Made by a program: the position numbers and the translations under genes. DNA of 64,000 nucleotides from Terrimonas_A sp051954695 (GTDB lineage: Bacteria > Bacteroidota > Bacteroidia > Chitinophagales > Chitinophagaceae). The notes beneath the pieces are model-generated. The model ran no database searches and was not told the origin of the DNA. It saw only the letters and a program-made list of their open reading frames with translations. Of the stretch, positions 27,975 through 36,042 are shown piece after piece. Location of the stretch: the NCBI GenBank assembly GCA_051954695.1, contig JBQCHL010000005.1, positions 128,244 to 192,243 of the forward strand, written 5' to 3'. Positions within the stretch are counted from its first letter, which is position 1, and each line of letters starts with the position of its first letter.

Positions 27975-29243
27975 ATGGTTCCATTAGCAGAAAGAATACG
28001 CCCTACCACTCTCGATGAGCTTGCTGGTCAACAGCATTTGACCGGCAAAGGCAGCATTTTGCGGAAGGCCATCGAAAATGGCCGTATCCCGTCAATGATC
28101 CTTTGGGGGCCGCCGGGTACCGGGAAAACAACGATCGCGAATATTATTGCCAATACATTGAAAGTGCCTTTCTATACACTGAGCGCGATCAGTTCCGGCG
28201 TAAAAGAAGTGAGGGAAGTGATCGCAGAAGCACAAACAAAAGCGAGCGCCATTTTATTTATTGACGAGATACACCGTTTCAATAAAGGCCAGCAGGATGC
28301 CTTGCTCGGCGCAGTAGAAAAAGGGGTGGTGACATTGATAGGTGCTACCACGGAAAACCCTTCTTTTGAAGTGAACAGCGCCTTGCTCAGCCGTAGCCAG
28401 GTATACGTGCTAAAGGCATTGGATGAGAAAGATCTTGTTCAGCTATTGGAAACAGCTATTGAAAAAGATGAATGGCTGAAACAAAGAAATATCGAACTGA
28501 AAGAAACAGCAGCGTTGCTGAACATTTCAGGAGGAGATGCAAGAAAATTGCTGAACCTGCTTGAACTGGTAGCTGATTCCATTGTTCCGGAAAAATCAGA
28601 CAACCGTGTGGTGATCACTGATGAAAAAGTGATGGACATTGCACAGAAAAAAATTGCCCTGTATGATAAAAGTGGTGAACAGCACTATGATATCATATCA
28701 GCTTTTATCAAATCCATGCGCGGCAGCGATCCGAATGCAGCAGTGTATTGGCTGGCAAGAATGATCGAAGGCGGTGAAGATGTAAAATTCATTGCCAGGA
28801 GAATGGTGATACTTGCCAGCGAGGATATTGGCAATGCTAATCCCACAGCGCTTGTAATAGCCAATGCAACATTTGAAGCTGTTAACAAGATCGGTAATCC
28901 TGAAGCAAGGATCATTCTATCCCAGTGTGCTGTTTATCTCGCTTCTTCTCCCAAAAGCAATGCTTCTTATGAAGCAATTGCCAATGCGTTGGCAGCAGTG
29001 CAGCAGTATGGTGACCTACCAGTGCCTTTGCATATCCGCAATGCACCGACCAAGCTGATGAAGAATCTGGGGTATGGAAAGAATTATGAGTATTCCCATA
29101 GCTATGCAAATAGTTTTTCACCGCAGGAATATTTACCGAAAGAGATAGCAGGAAAGAAATTTTATGAGCCGGGGAAGAATGCAAGAGAGGAGGAGCTGAG
29201 AAAGTTTTTGAAGTCGTTGTGGAAGGATAAGTATGGGTATTAG
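27975..29243 (+). CDS. rarA: Replication-associated recombination protein RarA
   Basis: A 422-residue AAA+ ATPase of the RarA/MgsA/WRNIP1 family, acting at stalled replication forks. It has Walker A (WGPPGTGKTT, near residue 45), Walker B (LFIDEIHRFNKGQQDALL, near 95), a sensor GATTENPSFEVN and a C-terminal tetramerisation/clamp-loader-like region with ARRMVILASEDIGNANP. Length and ends are standard. The start ATG at 27975 gives MVPLAERIRPTTLDELAGQQHL, the normal opening. Confidence 0.93.
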   Translation: MVPLAERIRPTTLDELAGQQHLTGKGSILRKAIENGRIPSMILWGPPGTGKTTIANIIANTLKVPFYTLSAISSGVKEVREVIAEAQTKASAILFIDEIHRFNKGQQDALLGAVEKGVVTLIGATTENPSFEVNSALLSRSQVYVLKALDEKDLVQLLETAIEKDEWLKQRNIELKETAALLNISGGDARKLLNLLELVADSIVPEKSDNRVVITDEKVMDIAQKKIALYDKSGEQHYDIISAFIKSMRGSDPNAAVYWLARMIEGGEDVKFIARRMVILASEDIGNANPTALVIANATFEAVNKIGNPEARIILSQCAVYLASSPKSNASYEAIANALAAVQQYGDLPVPLHIRNAPTKLMKNLGYGKNYEYSHSYANSFSPQEYLPKEIAGKKFYEPGKNAREEELRKFLKSLWKDKYGY

Positions 29244-29431
29244 AAAGCATAGTAAAGAAGATGTAACGACTCTATTATTCTTAGAGTAAAAAATTGAATA
29301 AATAGAGTTCTTCAGCCTCTTTATATCTAAGAAAAAAAATAACCCGATACTTCTTTTCCAGGTAAAGGTTTTTGTTCTATTTTTACTTTGTGTCGGCGGC
29401 TGGATTAATAATCCCCCAACGATCAAGACTT

Positions 29432-29457
29432 AAACAGGATTCCAAGGAATCCTGTTT
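29432..29457 (-). terminator. Hairpin ending the CdiA-CT-like gene
   Basis: Perfect 12-bp arms AAACAGGATTCC/GGAATCCTGTTT around AA, directly after the stop of the leftward gene. The upstream TTT and downstream A-rich context make it plausible as a terminator for that gene; the left flank TAAG/CTTA is not a clean T-run. Confidence 0.6.
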
Positions 29458-29458
29458 G

Positions 29459-30100
29459 CTATTTAATGACGCTGAGTATTCTTTTACTCAATATCTCATT
29501 ACGGCCAAGCCGGTAAAACCTGCTGTTATAAAAAAGAAGGATTTCAATTAATGAATTACTTCTCTCTATACCGCTTCTTAATCCATCTATTAAATCTTTC
29601 CTGTTTATATCCGACACAATGTCTATCACAAGCCGGCTTGCCTGATCTGCGCCGCCCTTTATACGGTTAGCTATCAGGTCAGGAGTTTTAGTTGAAATGC
29701 TTTTGAGATCAGCCCTAAGAATTATATGTCCACGGATTAAAAAAACATCAAACTTCTTCTCGTTGCGAAGAAACATTGCTTTGGGCGCGAACAAAACGTC
29801 ATATCCCTTTTGAGCAAGGGCTTTTGCAGTTTTTAATTCAGGTGCATGCTCAAGTTCTGCCTTTTCTGCATAAACAGAACATTTTGACCCTTTACCTTGA
29901 TATAATAAAACCCACTCACAAGAAGTCAGTAATTTTTTTATAGCAGCTTGTTTCTGTTTTGCCCCCACTTCGTTAAAACAAAATTTCAGAAGAGAAATAA
30001 AGAGGGTTAAATCAAAAAAAAGTACCCGACCCTTATTTACAGGATCATATCCGGTTTCAAATACCCGGTTGTCCGAACTATCCTCTGGTGATTTTTTCAT
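29459..30100 (-). CDS. Orphan CdiA-C-terminal-like nuclease domain protein
   Basis: The protein has 213 residues from the ATG at 30100; a TTG at 30118 would add six. Residues about 80-200 have the layout of the CdiA-CT tRNase group with a PD-(D/E)XK core: a helix with Glu88, the GYDVLFAP strand, then Asp118 (KFDVFLI) and DLK at 131-133, followed by QASRLVIDI and LIEILLFYNSRFYRL. In contact-dependent inhibition systems this fold is the toxin tip and always has an immunity gene beside it. Here there is no CdiA filament, no export signal and no small immunity frame nearby, so it may be a domesticated or non-toxic relative. The 5' part and leader are AT-rich. Assignment is by pattern only. Confidence 0.45.
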   Translation of the reverse strand: MKKSPEDSSDNRVFETGYDPVNKGRVLFFDLTLFISLLKFCFNEVGAKQKQAAIKKLLTSCEWVLLYQGKGSKCSVYAEKAELEHAPELKTAKALAQKGYDVLFAPKAMFLRNEKKFDVFLIRGHIILRADLKSISTKTPDLIANRIKGGADQASRLVIDIVSDINRKDLIDGLRSGIERSNSLIEILLFYNSRFYRLGRNEILSKRILSVIK

Positions 30101-30232
30101 GATCAAGAAATATCTCAAGATAATTTCCTGACCTACCGCTATCCAATTAAATACACTCCTAAAAACACCGGATAAAAATGTTTTTTCCTGAAGAAAAATT
30201 GTGTTTTATATCAATGAGAAATAATTACAGGA

Positions 30233-31693
30233 TTAATTCTCTAAACGACTATTTTGTATCACACAACCCTTTTCTAACTGCATTATCCTATCTACGCATG
30301 CCGGTCTTTTGTTCGCATAATGCGTCACATATATTAACGTCTTATTTCCCGCCACACATACTGCATTGATCAAATCCAGTAAACCATCTTCCGTTTCATC
30401 ATCCAAACCCTGGCAGGGTTCATCCAGGATCAGCAACGGTGGATTTTTAATCAATGCCCTTGCCAGCAAAGCCCTTCGCTGCTCACCAGCCGATAGCTCA
30501 TTCAATCTTTTTCTCGCCAACGATCTTATGCCCAACAATTCCAGCCAGTCATACACCCGCTGCATCTGCTCATCCGTCACTTGCCTGAAAAGCCCGATCG
30601 TATCAAACAATCCTGAAGCCACTGCTTCAAAAACACTGTTGCTGCTGTCAAAAAACAATATCAATTCAGGAGAAAGATAGCCGATCCTTTTTTTGATGTC
30701 CCAGATGCTTTCACCACTACCCCTTTTCCGGTCGAACAAATAAATTTCATTGGCATAAGCCTGTGGATTATCGGCCGTGATAAGACTTAATAAAGTGGAT
30801 TTGCCCGCACCATTCGGACCAGACAATAACCATCTCTCCTCTTCCTTCACTTTCCAGTTTACCTGTTGCAATATTTTTTTATCGCCATAACTTACATTCA
30901 CATTCTTCATTTGAATAACAGCACTGAACTGCCCGCCTGGAGCAATATTCAACACCCGTTTCAATAATGCTTCATTCAATGGTTGTCTTTTTACCGCTGA
31001 TGATGGTAGTACCTGGTCATCGAAAGCTTTTCTTTCCATAAAAACAGCCGGCCTGTTTTTCTCCAGTGAGATCACTTTCGTGATGCAGGATGGTATTTCT
31101 GAAGGATGTGTTGCCAGTATGATCAGTATGCCTTTATCTGCCAGTTCATTGATCCGTTGATGAAGAAAGGCCCTCGCATTCACATCCAATCCAACAAAAG
31201 GCTGATCAAGCACCAGCACCTTGGGAGAGGCCAGCAATGCCTTTGCGATCTGTACTTTTTTATTTTCGCCATTGGAAAGCTGGATCAGGGGCTCATCCAA
31301 CAAGCGGCCCAGGTCAAACGGACGAAGCAGTTCCAGTTCTGCAACATGCTTTCCACCCAGATATGCAGCTACAGTGATCGCATCTTCCGAATCCATTGAG
31401 TTGAAGCGCTGCTGGTAATAGAAATTGCTGGTATTGGAGAGATTTTTAAAATGATGCTCCTGCTCCACCCACACAATGCGTTCATTCAGCCGGCCGGCAT
31501 ATTGTAGCTGACCTGAAAAAAAGATTCGTCCTGCCAGTGCCAGCGCCAGGGAGGTCTTTCCGCTGCCTGCTGCTCCTGTTATGGCAAGGTGATCACCCTG
31601 CTTCAGCGAGAAAGAAATGTTTTCCAGCACCTGCAAAGATGCTTTGCGGACAGACAACTGGTTTACTTCAAGTATATACTCTGCATTTTCCAT
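30233..31693 (-). CDS. ModF-like protein with two ABC ATPase domains
   Basis: A 486-residue soluble protein with two ABC domains and no transmembrane part, as in E. coli ModF (490 residues). The first domain has Walker A GAAGSGKTS (near residue 40) and signature QLSNGENKKVQIAKAL. The second has GPNGAGKST (near 288), ELSAGEQRRALLARAL and LLILDEPCQGLDDE. The role of ModF is poorly known; some relatives act in molybdate biology, but no mod genes are here. It could also be an unrelated ABC protein with regulatory work, so I give no symbol. The ATG at 31693 is followed by MENAEYILEVNQLSV. Confidence 0.7.
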   Translation of the reverse strand: MENAEYILEVNQLSVRKASLQVLENISFSLKQGDHLAITGAAGSGKTSLALALAGRIFFSGQLQYAGRLNERIVWVEQEHHFKNLSNTSNFYYQQRFNSMDSEDAITVAAYLGGKHVAELELLRPFDLGRLLDEPLIQLSNGENKKVQIAKALLASPKVLVLDQPFVGLDVNARAFLHQRINELADKGILIILATHPSEIPSCITKVISLEKNRPAVFMERKAFDDQVLPSSAVKRQPLNEALLKRVLNIAPGGQFSAVIQMKNVNVSYGDKKILQQVNWKVKEEERWLLSGPNGAGKSTLLSLITADNPQAYANEIYLFDRKRGSGESIWDIKKRIGYLSPELILFFDSSNSVFEAVASGLFDTIGLFRQVTDEQMQRVYDWLELLGIRSLARKRLNELSAGEQRRALLARALIKNPPLLILDEPCQGLDDETEDGLLDLINAVCVAGNKTLIYVTHYANKRPACVDRIMQLEKGCVIQNSRLEN

Positions 31694-31788
31694 TCTTTAC
31701 ATCTTTTTCCCTGCTGATCACTCAATAGGTTGATTATTTGATACAACAATAGCGCGAATATCCTAATTTTAAAGTTCAACCACTGTTT

Positions 31789-33138
31789 ATGAGAAAGATT
31801 ATTCTGTTATTCGCCCTCCTGTTTTCTATTGCATTTTTAAACGCACAAACCATCGTTCACCGCGATCCGCAAATTGAAAAGATGGTAGCCCAGGTATCAA
31901 AGGATTCCCTTTCTTTCTATATCAAGCAAATGGTAAGCATGGGGACCCGTAATACATTAAGCACGCAAACCGATCCCAAGAGAGGGATTGGCGCAGCGCG
32001 CGGCTGGGTGCTGGGCAAATTCAATGAGTTTGCTAAACAATCAAATGGCCGGTTAACTGCTTTTATTGATACCGTAACTATTCCGGCCGATGGCCGGCGT
32101 GTGGATAAGCCCATTCTGCTGGGCAATGTGGTAGCTACCCTGAAAGGCAGTGATCCTTCAGATAATCGCATTTTTTTGATCAGTGGTCATCTTGACAATA
32201 TGCGTAGCAGTGTGATGGACCGCACCGGTGATGCTCCCGGCGCCAATGATGATGGCAGCGGTGTGGCTGCTGTGCTCGAATGTGCACGCATCATGAGTAG
32301 TCAGTCCTTCCCTGCTACGGTCATTTTCATTGCCGTGAGTGGCGAAGAGCAAGGCCTGCTGGGAGCCAACTTTATGGCAGAGAAAGCAAAAAAGGAAAAC
32401 TGGAATATTGAAGCAGTCCTGAACAATGATATTATGGGCAGTAATAACAGCAGTGAAACCAATATCATCAACAATACACAGGTACGGGTGTTCAGCGAAG
32501 CATTTTCTACACAGGACACTGGCCGTGCTATTTCTGCCATCCGCAATCTCGGACTTGAAAATGATGGTAAAGCCCGGCAACTGGCCCGCTATGTAAAAGA
32601 GATCGGCGAAAGATATGTTGACAACCTGCAAGTGGTGATGATCTATCGTAATGACCGCTTTCTCCGTGGCGGCGATCATACTCCTTACGTGAACCGCGGC
32701 TATGCCGCTGTACGCATCACTGAAATGAACGAGAACTATTATCACCAGCACCAGGATGTAAGAATGGAAAATGGCATACAATATGGAGATCTTCCGGAGT
32801 TCATGGACTTTGAATATCTGCGTAAGAACACAGCTATGAATCTTTCCAACCTGGCTAACCTGGCCAAGTCGCCATCGATGCCGCAGGAAGTAAAAGTGGA
32901 AACACGCAGGCTGACCAACTATACGATCCTGAACTGGAAAGCCTCCAAAACCGGGAAAGTGAAGGGCTATTATGTATTGATAAGGGAAACGACCAGTGCA
33001 GTATGGCAAAAGAAAATATTTACAAGCAATACATCTATTGAATTGCCGTATTCAAAAGACAATTATTTCTTCGGGATACAGGCAGTAAGTGAAGATGGAA
33101 ATGAGAGCCTGGCAGTAGTACCTACTCCGGGCAGATAA
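31789..33138 (+). CDS. Secreted M28 metallopeptidase with C-terminal FnIII-like domain
   Basis: A 449-residue exported peptidase with a signal peptide at residues 1-19 (cut near LNAQ-T). Zinc ligands are visible: His in SGHLDNM (near 125), Asp in GANDDGSGVAA (near 147), Glu pair in SGEEQGLLG (near 180), and a later His in HTPY and DVRMENG. These are typical of M28 aminopeptidases. The last 90 residues form a fibronectin-type-III-like segment (LTNYTILNWKAS, KGYYVLIRET). It probably trims peptides outside the inner membrane. Confidence 0.85.
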   Translation: MRKIILLFALLFSIAFLNAQTIVHRDPQIEKMVAQVSKDSLSFYIKQMVSMGTRNTLSTQTDPKRGIGAARGWVLGKFNEFAKQSNGRLTAFIDTVTIPADGRRVDKPILLGNVVATLKGSDPSDNRIFLISGHLDNMRSSVMDRTGDAPGANDDGSGVAAVLECARIMSSQSFPATVIFIAVSGEEQGLLGANFMAEKAKKENWNIEAVLNNDIMGSNNSSETNIINNTQVRVFSEAFSTQDTGRAISAIRNLGLENDGKARQLARYVKEIGERYVDNLQVVMIYRNDRFLRGGDHTPYVNRGYAAVRITEMNENYYHQHQDVRMENGIQYGDLPEFMDFEYLRKNTAMNLSNLANLAKSPSMPQEVKVETRRLTNYTILNWKASKTGKVKGYYVLIRETTSAVWQKKIFTSNTSIELPYSKDNYFFGIQAVSEDGNESLAVVPTPGR

Positions 33139-33180
33139 TGAAAGAAGGATATTATTTTATTTTAAATTTTTACCGGCTAC

Positions 33181-33639
33181 ATGATCAATTGGGTCTTAAA
33201 AAAATTTGAAGAGCTGACTGCCCCCGAACTATATGCCATGCTCCGTCTCAGAACTGAAGTGTTTGTGGTGGAGCAAAACTGTGTGTTCCAGGATATGGAC
33301 AATAAGGACCAGCATTGTTATCACTTGCTTGGATGGAAAGGGGATCTGCTTGCTGCTTATACCAGGATAGTTCCTGTTGGTATATCTTACGCGGATGCCC
33401 CTTCTATCGGCCGCGTAGTAACATCCCCGCAGGCAAGAGGCGGTGGTTTGGGAAGATTACTAATGGAAAAGAGCATACATGAGCTGTTTGGATTATACGG
33501 GGTTTCCCCGATCAAGATAGGGGCACAGCTTTATCTTAAGAAGTTTTATGAATCATTGGGCTTTGAACAAAGCAGTGATATATATGATGAGGATGGTATA
33601 GACCACATTGAAATGACCAGGCAAACGTATATTCACTAA
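33181..33639 (+). CDS. elaA: ElaA-like GNAT acetyltransferase
   Basis: A 152-residue N-acetyltransferase matching E. coli ElaA in length and blocks: an opening with LYAMLRLRTEVFVVEQNCVFQDMD, a central IGRVV strand followed by the acetyl-CoA loop RGGGLGRLLMEKS, and a C-terminal LKKFYESLGF with EDGIDHIEM. The acceptor is unknown. It follows the M28 gene by 42 bases and may be co-transcribed. Confidence 0.85.
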   Translation: MINWVLKKFEELTAPELYAMLRLRTEVFVVEQNCVFQDMDNKDQHCYHLLGWKGDLLAAYTRIVPVGISYADAPSIGRVVTSPQARGGGLGRLLMEKSIHELFGLYGVSPIKIGAQLYLKKFYESLGFEQSSDIYDEDGIDHIEMTRQTYIH

Positions 33640-33760
33640 GTAGAAAACCTCTAAAATTTACACAATAAAAAAAACCTTTCTTAACATTTCATAGATACAT
33701 TTTTCTTTCTCTATTTTGTTCCCAGTTATAATCCAATAGAGAAACCCGAAATCTGAATCT

Positions 33761-34717
33761 ATGAGAAACAAACTTCTACACGCATTCATTGCGCTGCTAT
33801 TTGCTGTCGGCAGCGTTTTACCCTATCAATCAAATGCACAATCCCTGGGCGGTGAAATTGGTCACGCAGAGTTTGGCATTGGCATTGGCCCCATGTTCTT
33901 CCTGGGCGACCTTGGCGGTTCTGCCGGCGAAGGCAGGCGTTTCGTTAAGGACCTTGATTTCCCTTTGACCAAACTGGCAAAAGGTCTTTACCTGAGTGTG
34001 TATCCCGCTGAGTTCCTGGGTTTTCGTGTTGCGATCAACCAGGGTGTTTTAGAAGGAAATGATGCACAGGCCCCCAATAAAGGTGGTGCGGAAGTGGACA
34101 GACTGAAAAGAAACCTGAGCTTTAGAACTTCTATACTGGAAGGTTATATCGCTGCAGAAGTTTATCCTACTTTTTTCTTTGAGAAATATGACGGCCTTAA
34201 AGGCAAACTGCGCCCTTATGGTGTGATCGGTTTTGGCGTAATGAAATACAACCCTAAAACTTTATACAAAGGCCAATGGGTAGAACTAAAGCCACTTCGT
34301 CTAGAAGGTCAGGGCATGGAGGAATATCCGGACAGCAAACCTTATAAGCTGCTGCAAAAAGAAATTCCCATGGGTGTGGGCGTAAAATATTACCTGAGTG
34401 ATAAAGCTTATATCGGTCTTGAAATACTGCATCGTCAGTTGTTCACCGATTATATTGATGATGTGAGTCATGACTATTACATCGACCCTATTTATTTCGA
34501 TAAATATTTGTCTGCCCCACAAGCAAAAATGGCGAAGGACTTATATTATCGTGGAACTTATGGCAACGGTTCAACAAGTGTGAATCCGCAGGATTTTCAA
34601 CGCGGTAACCCTAATCAAAACGATGCATTTTTCTCTACTGTATTCCGTTTTGGTTTAAGGTTGGGCGGCACAGACGATCCTGCGAAAAGGCAATTGCGTT
34701 GCCCGGTATTCTATTGA
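33761..34717 (+). CDS. Outer-membrane beta-barrel-like protein
   Basis: A 318-residue exported protein with a signal peptide at residues 1-27 (cut near SNAQ-S). The mature part alternates aromatic and hydrophobic residues in strand-like runs (FGIGIGPMFFLGDLGG, LYLSVYPAEFLGFRVAIN, EGYIAAEVYPTFFF, PYGVIGFGVMKYN, GVGVKYYLSDKAYIGLEILHRQ, FFSTVFRFGLRLGG), as in small DUF6089-like Bacteroidetes barrels. It ends RQLRCPVFY, a terminal motif I associate with gliding or T9SS-linked outer-membrane proteins, though I am not certain. It is followed by the T9SS-tail-like gene after 36 bases. Confidence 0.6.
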   Translation: MRNKLLHAFIALLFAVGSVLPYQSNAQSLGGEIGHAEFGIGIGPMFFLGDLGGSAGEGRRFVKDLDFPLTKLAKGLYLSVYPAEFLGFRVAINQGVLEGNDAQAPNKGGAEVDRLKRNLSFRTSILEGYIAAEVYPTFFFEKYDGLKGKLRPYGVIGFGVMKYNPKTLYKGQWVELKPLRLEGQGMEEYPDSKPYKLLQKEIPMGVGVKYYLSDKAYIGLEILHRQLFTDYIDDVSHDYYIDPIYFDKYLSAPQAKMAKDLYYRGTYGNGSTSVNPQDFQRGNPNQNDAFFSTVFRFGLRLGGTDDPAKRQLRCPVFY

Positions 34718-34753
34718 GAATACCCCCAAACTTAGTCACCAATCCGTACCCTT

Positions 34754-35152
34754 ATGAAGATAAAATCTACATTGATTTCTCTTACTGCTTTATGCTGTCT
34801 TGTTGTGATCAATCCATTCCACTCACAAGCAGCAGTATCTGCAAAAAGTCCGGTTAATCCTGTAGATGAAAAGAAACCTTTAGCAAAAGCAAAAACCCAG
34901 TCGTCCAGGAATAACCATGCCGTAAAGATTTACCCGGATGCCATAAAAAGGGTCATGCACGTAGTGGCCAGGGATAACGATGACAAGGAAATCGAATTCT
35001 TTGTTTTCGATCTGGACAGTACGCTTGTACAACATTTTAAAATGAAAGAAGGCGATCACCAGCGGCTGAGCGGCCTGCAAAGAGGAAAATATATTTATCA
35101 TGTTTTTGCAGGGGATGAGGAGACGGCTACGGGCAACTTCCAAATACGCTAA
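34754..35152 (+). CDS. Small exported protein made almost entirely of a T9SS-tail-like domain
   Basis: A 132-residue protein with a signal peptide at residues 1-26 (cut near SQAA). After a 30-residue linker rich in K, P and A comes a C-terminal beta-sandwich of about 75 residues: VKIYPDAIKRVMHVVA ... FFVFDLDSTLV ... RLSGLQRGKYIYHVFAGDEETATGNFQIR. This follows the type IX secretion C-terminal domain plan (KIYPNP, hDxxG, LxxGxY). The usual KIYPNP is altered to KIYPDA and the G of DxxG is changed, so it may no longer be a sorting tag. No cargo domain is present. A role as a decoy, surface lipoprotein-like or structural protein is only speculation. Confidence 0.6.
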   Translation: MKIKSTLISLTALCCLVVINPFHSQAAVSAKSPVNPVDEKKPLAKAKTQSSRNNHAVKIYPDAIKRVMHVVARDNDDKEIEFFVFDLDSTLVQHFKMKEGDHQRLSGLQRGKYIYHVFAGDEETATGNFQIR

Positions 35153-35555
35153 TGATGCGAATGGGGTTGAGAGTAGGGAGTTGTGAATGGAAGCCGCGAA
35201 TGGTGCGAATCGCAAATGAATGACACGAATTGAATAGTTCTTTATATAGTAATATTCCAAATGCTGTTCCAATAAGCAGCAAAGGGCTTAATAAAATCTG
35301 ATACCCGGTTGAATAAACCTAATCCGTTCTCTATTGGTACTCTCTATTTCTCATAGTATACAATTTTATTAATGTCCCTTTGCTGCTTATTGGATTTTTT
35401 TTGCCCTTAAATCATCCCTCATTTTAGGGTTGTCATATTTAAAAAAACTATCTTATATTAGATGACCATTTCCCGCATGGAGGTTTACAAAATCAACAGG
35501 GGGCGGATACCGAAAAGCCTTATGAGTAGGTTCAACTCTAATCAACCATTTTGTT
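35153..35555. other. 403-base intergenic region with repeat remnants
   Basis: No supportable gene. The first 90 bases hold several GCGAAT/CGAAT motifs without a regular period. Then comes the composite inverted repeat 35268-35394, followed by a T-rich run that could end transcription from the T9SS-tail-like gene. The last 100 bases presumably hold the promoter of the small membrane protein. Confidence 0.5.
35268..35394. repeat. 127-bp element with 19-bp terminal inverted repeats
   Basis: Outer arms 35268-35286 and 35376-35394 are perfect reverse complements (TCCAATAAGCAGCAAAGGG). A second inner pair, 35288-35297 and 35363-35372 (TTAATAAAAT), extends the stem after a small bulge. The AT-rich middle is 65 bases long. 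The layout is that of a short MITE-like or terminator-like element; no direct target duplication is obvious. Confidence 0.6.
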
Positions 35556-35966
35556 ATGGAACAACTGAACTTTCACAAGCAGAAATTATATTCTCTCATT
35601 TTTGCAGGCGTTGCATTGATTGCACTGTTCCTGCCATGGGTGTCTATCAGCCTGGGAATATTTGGCGGTGGGTCCGTCAATGGTTTCAGAAGTTGGGGCA
35701 TCCTGTCTTTCCTGGGTGTGCTTGGAGTAGCAGCCGCCTGTTTACTGGGTAATAAAACACTACCCTTTGATGATACCTTTAAGAAAGTAGCTATGGGTTC
35801 CTTTGGCGCCATTGCATTAGGCGCCCTGATCTTTTTTATCCGCTTAAGCGATGGGTTCGGCGCCAGCTCAGGATTCGGTCTTTGGATCACCCTGATTGCC
35901 GGAATCGCAGGGCTTGTGTGGGTGTTGGGAAAAATCAATTTACCGGATATCAATAAGAAGGCTTAA
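35556..35966 (+). CDS. Small four-helix membrane protein of unknown function
   Basis: A 136-residue protein with four hydrophobic segments: about residues 11-30, 45-63, 78-96 and 105-123, with a cytosolic basic C-terminus (INLPDINKKA). The N-terminal half of each hairpin is G-rich (SLGIFGGGSVNGF, GFGASSGFG). No catalytic motif is visible. It converges on uvrA, with the palindrome 35970-36040 between them. Confidence 0.55.
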   Translation: MEQLNFHKQKLYSLIFAGVALIALFLPWVSISLGIFGGGSVNGFRSWGILSFLGVLGVAAACLLGNKTLPFDDTFKKVAMGSFGAIALGALIFFIRLSDGFGASSGFGLWITLIAGIAGLVWVLGKINLPDINKKA

Positions 35967-35969
35967 TGC

Positions 35970-36040
35970 TATAAGTTTAAAGGTTTAATAGTTTAAAGGT
36001 TAAATGTTGCCCTTTAAACTATTAAACCTTTAAACTTATA
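35970..36040. repeat. Perfect 30-bp inverted repeat, TTTAA-rich family
   Basis: Arms 35970-35999 and 36011-36040 are perfect reverse complements with an 11-base centre. The core GGTTTAATAGTTTAAAG is shared with the element at 4484-4544. It fills nearly the whole gap between the convergent small membrane protein gene and uvrA, so it may act as a bidirectional terminator. Confidence 0.85.
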
Positions 36041-36042
36041 TA

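Noticed and set aside
30178..30369. 63-residue plus-strand frame opposite the ModF-like gene
   Set aside because: Mostly antisense to the end of the tandem ATPase; no motif or ribosome site.
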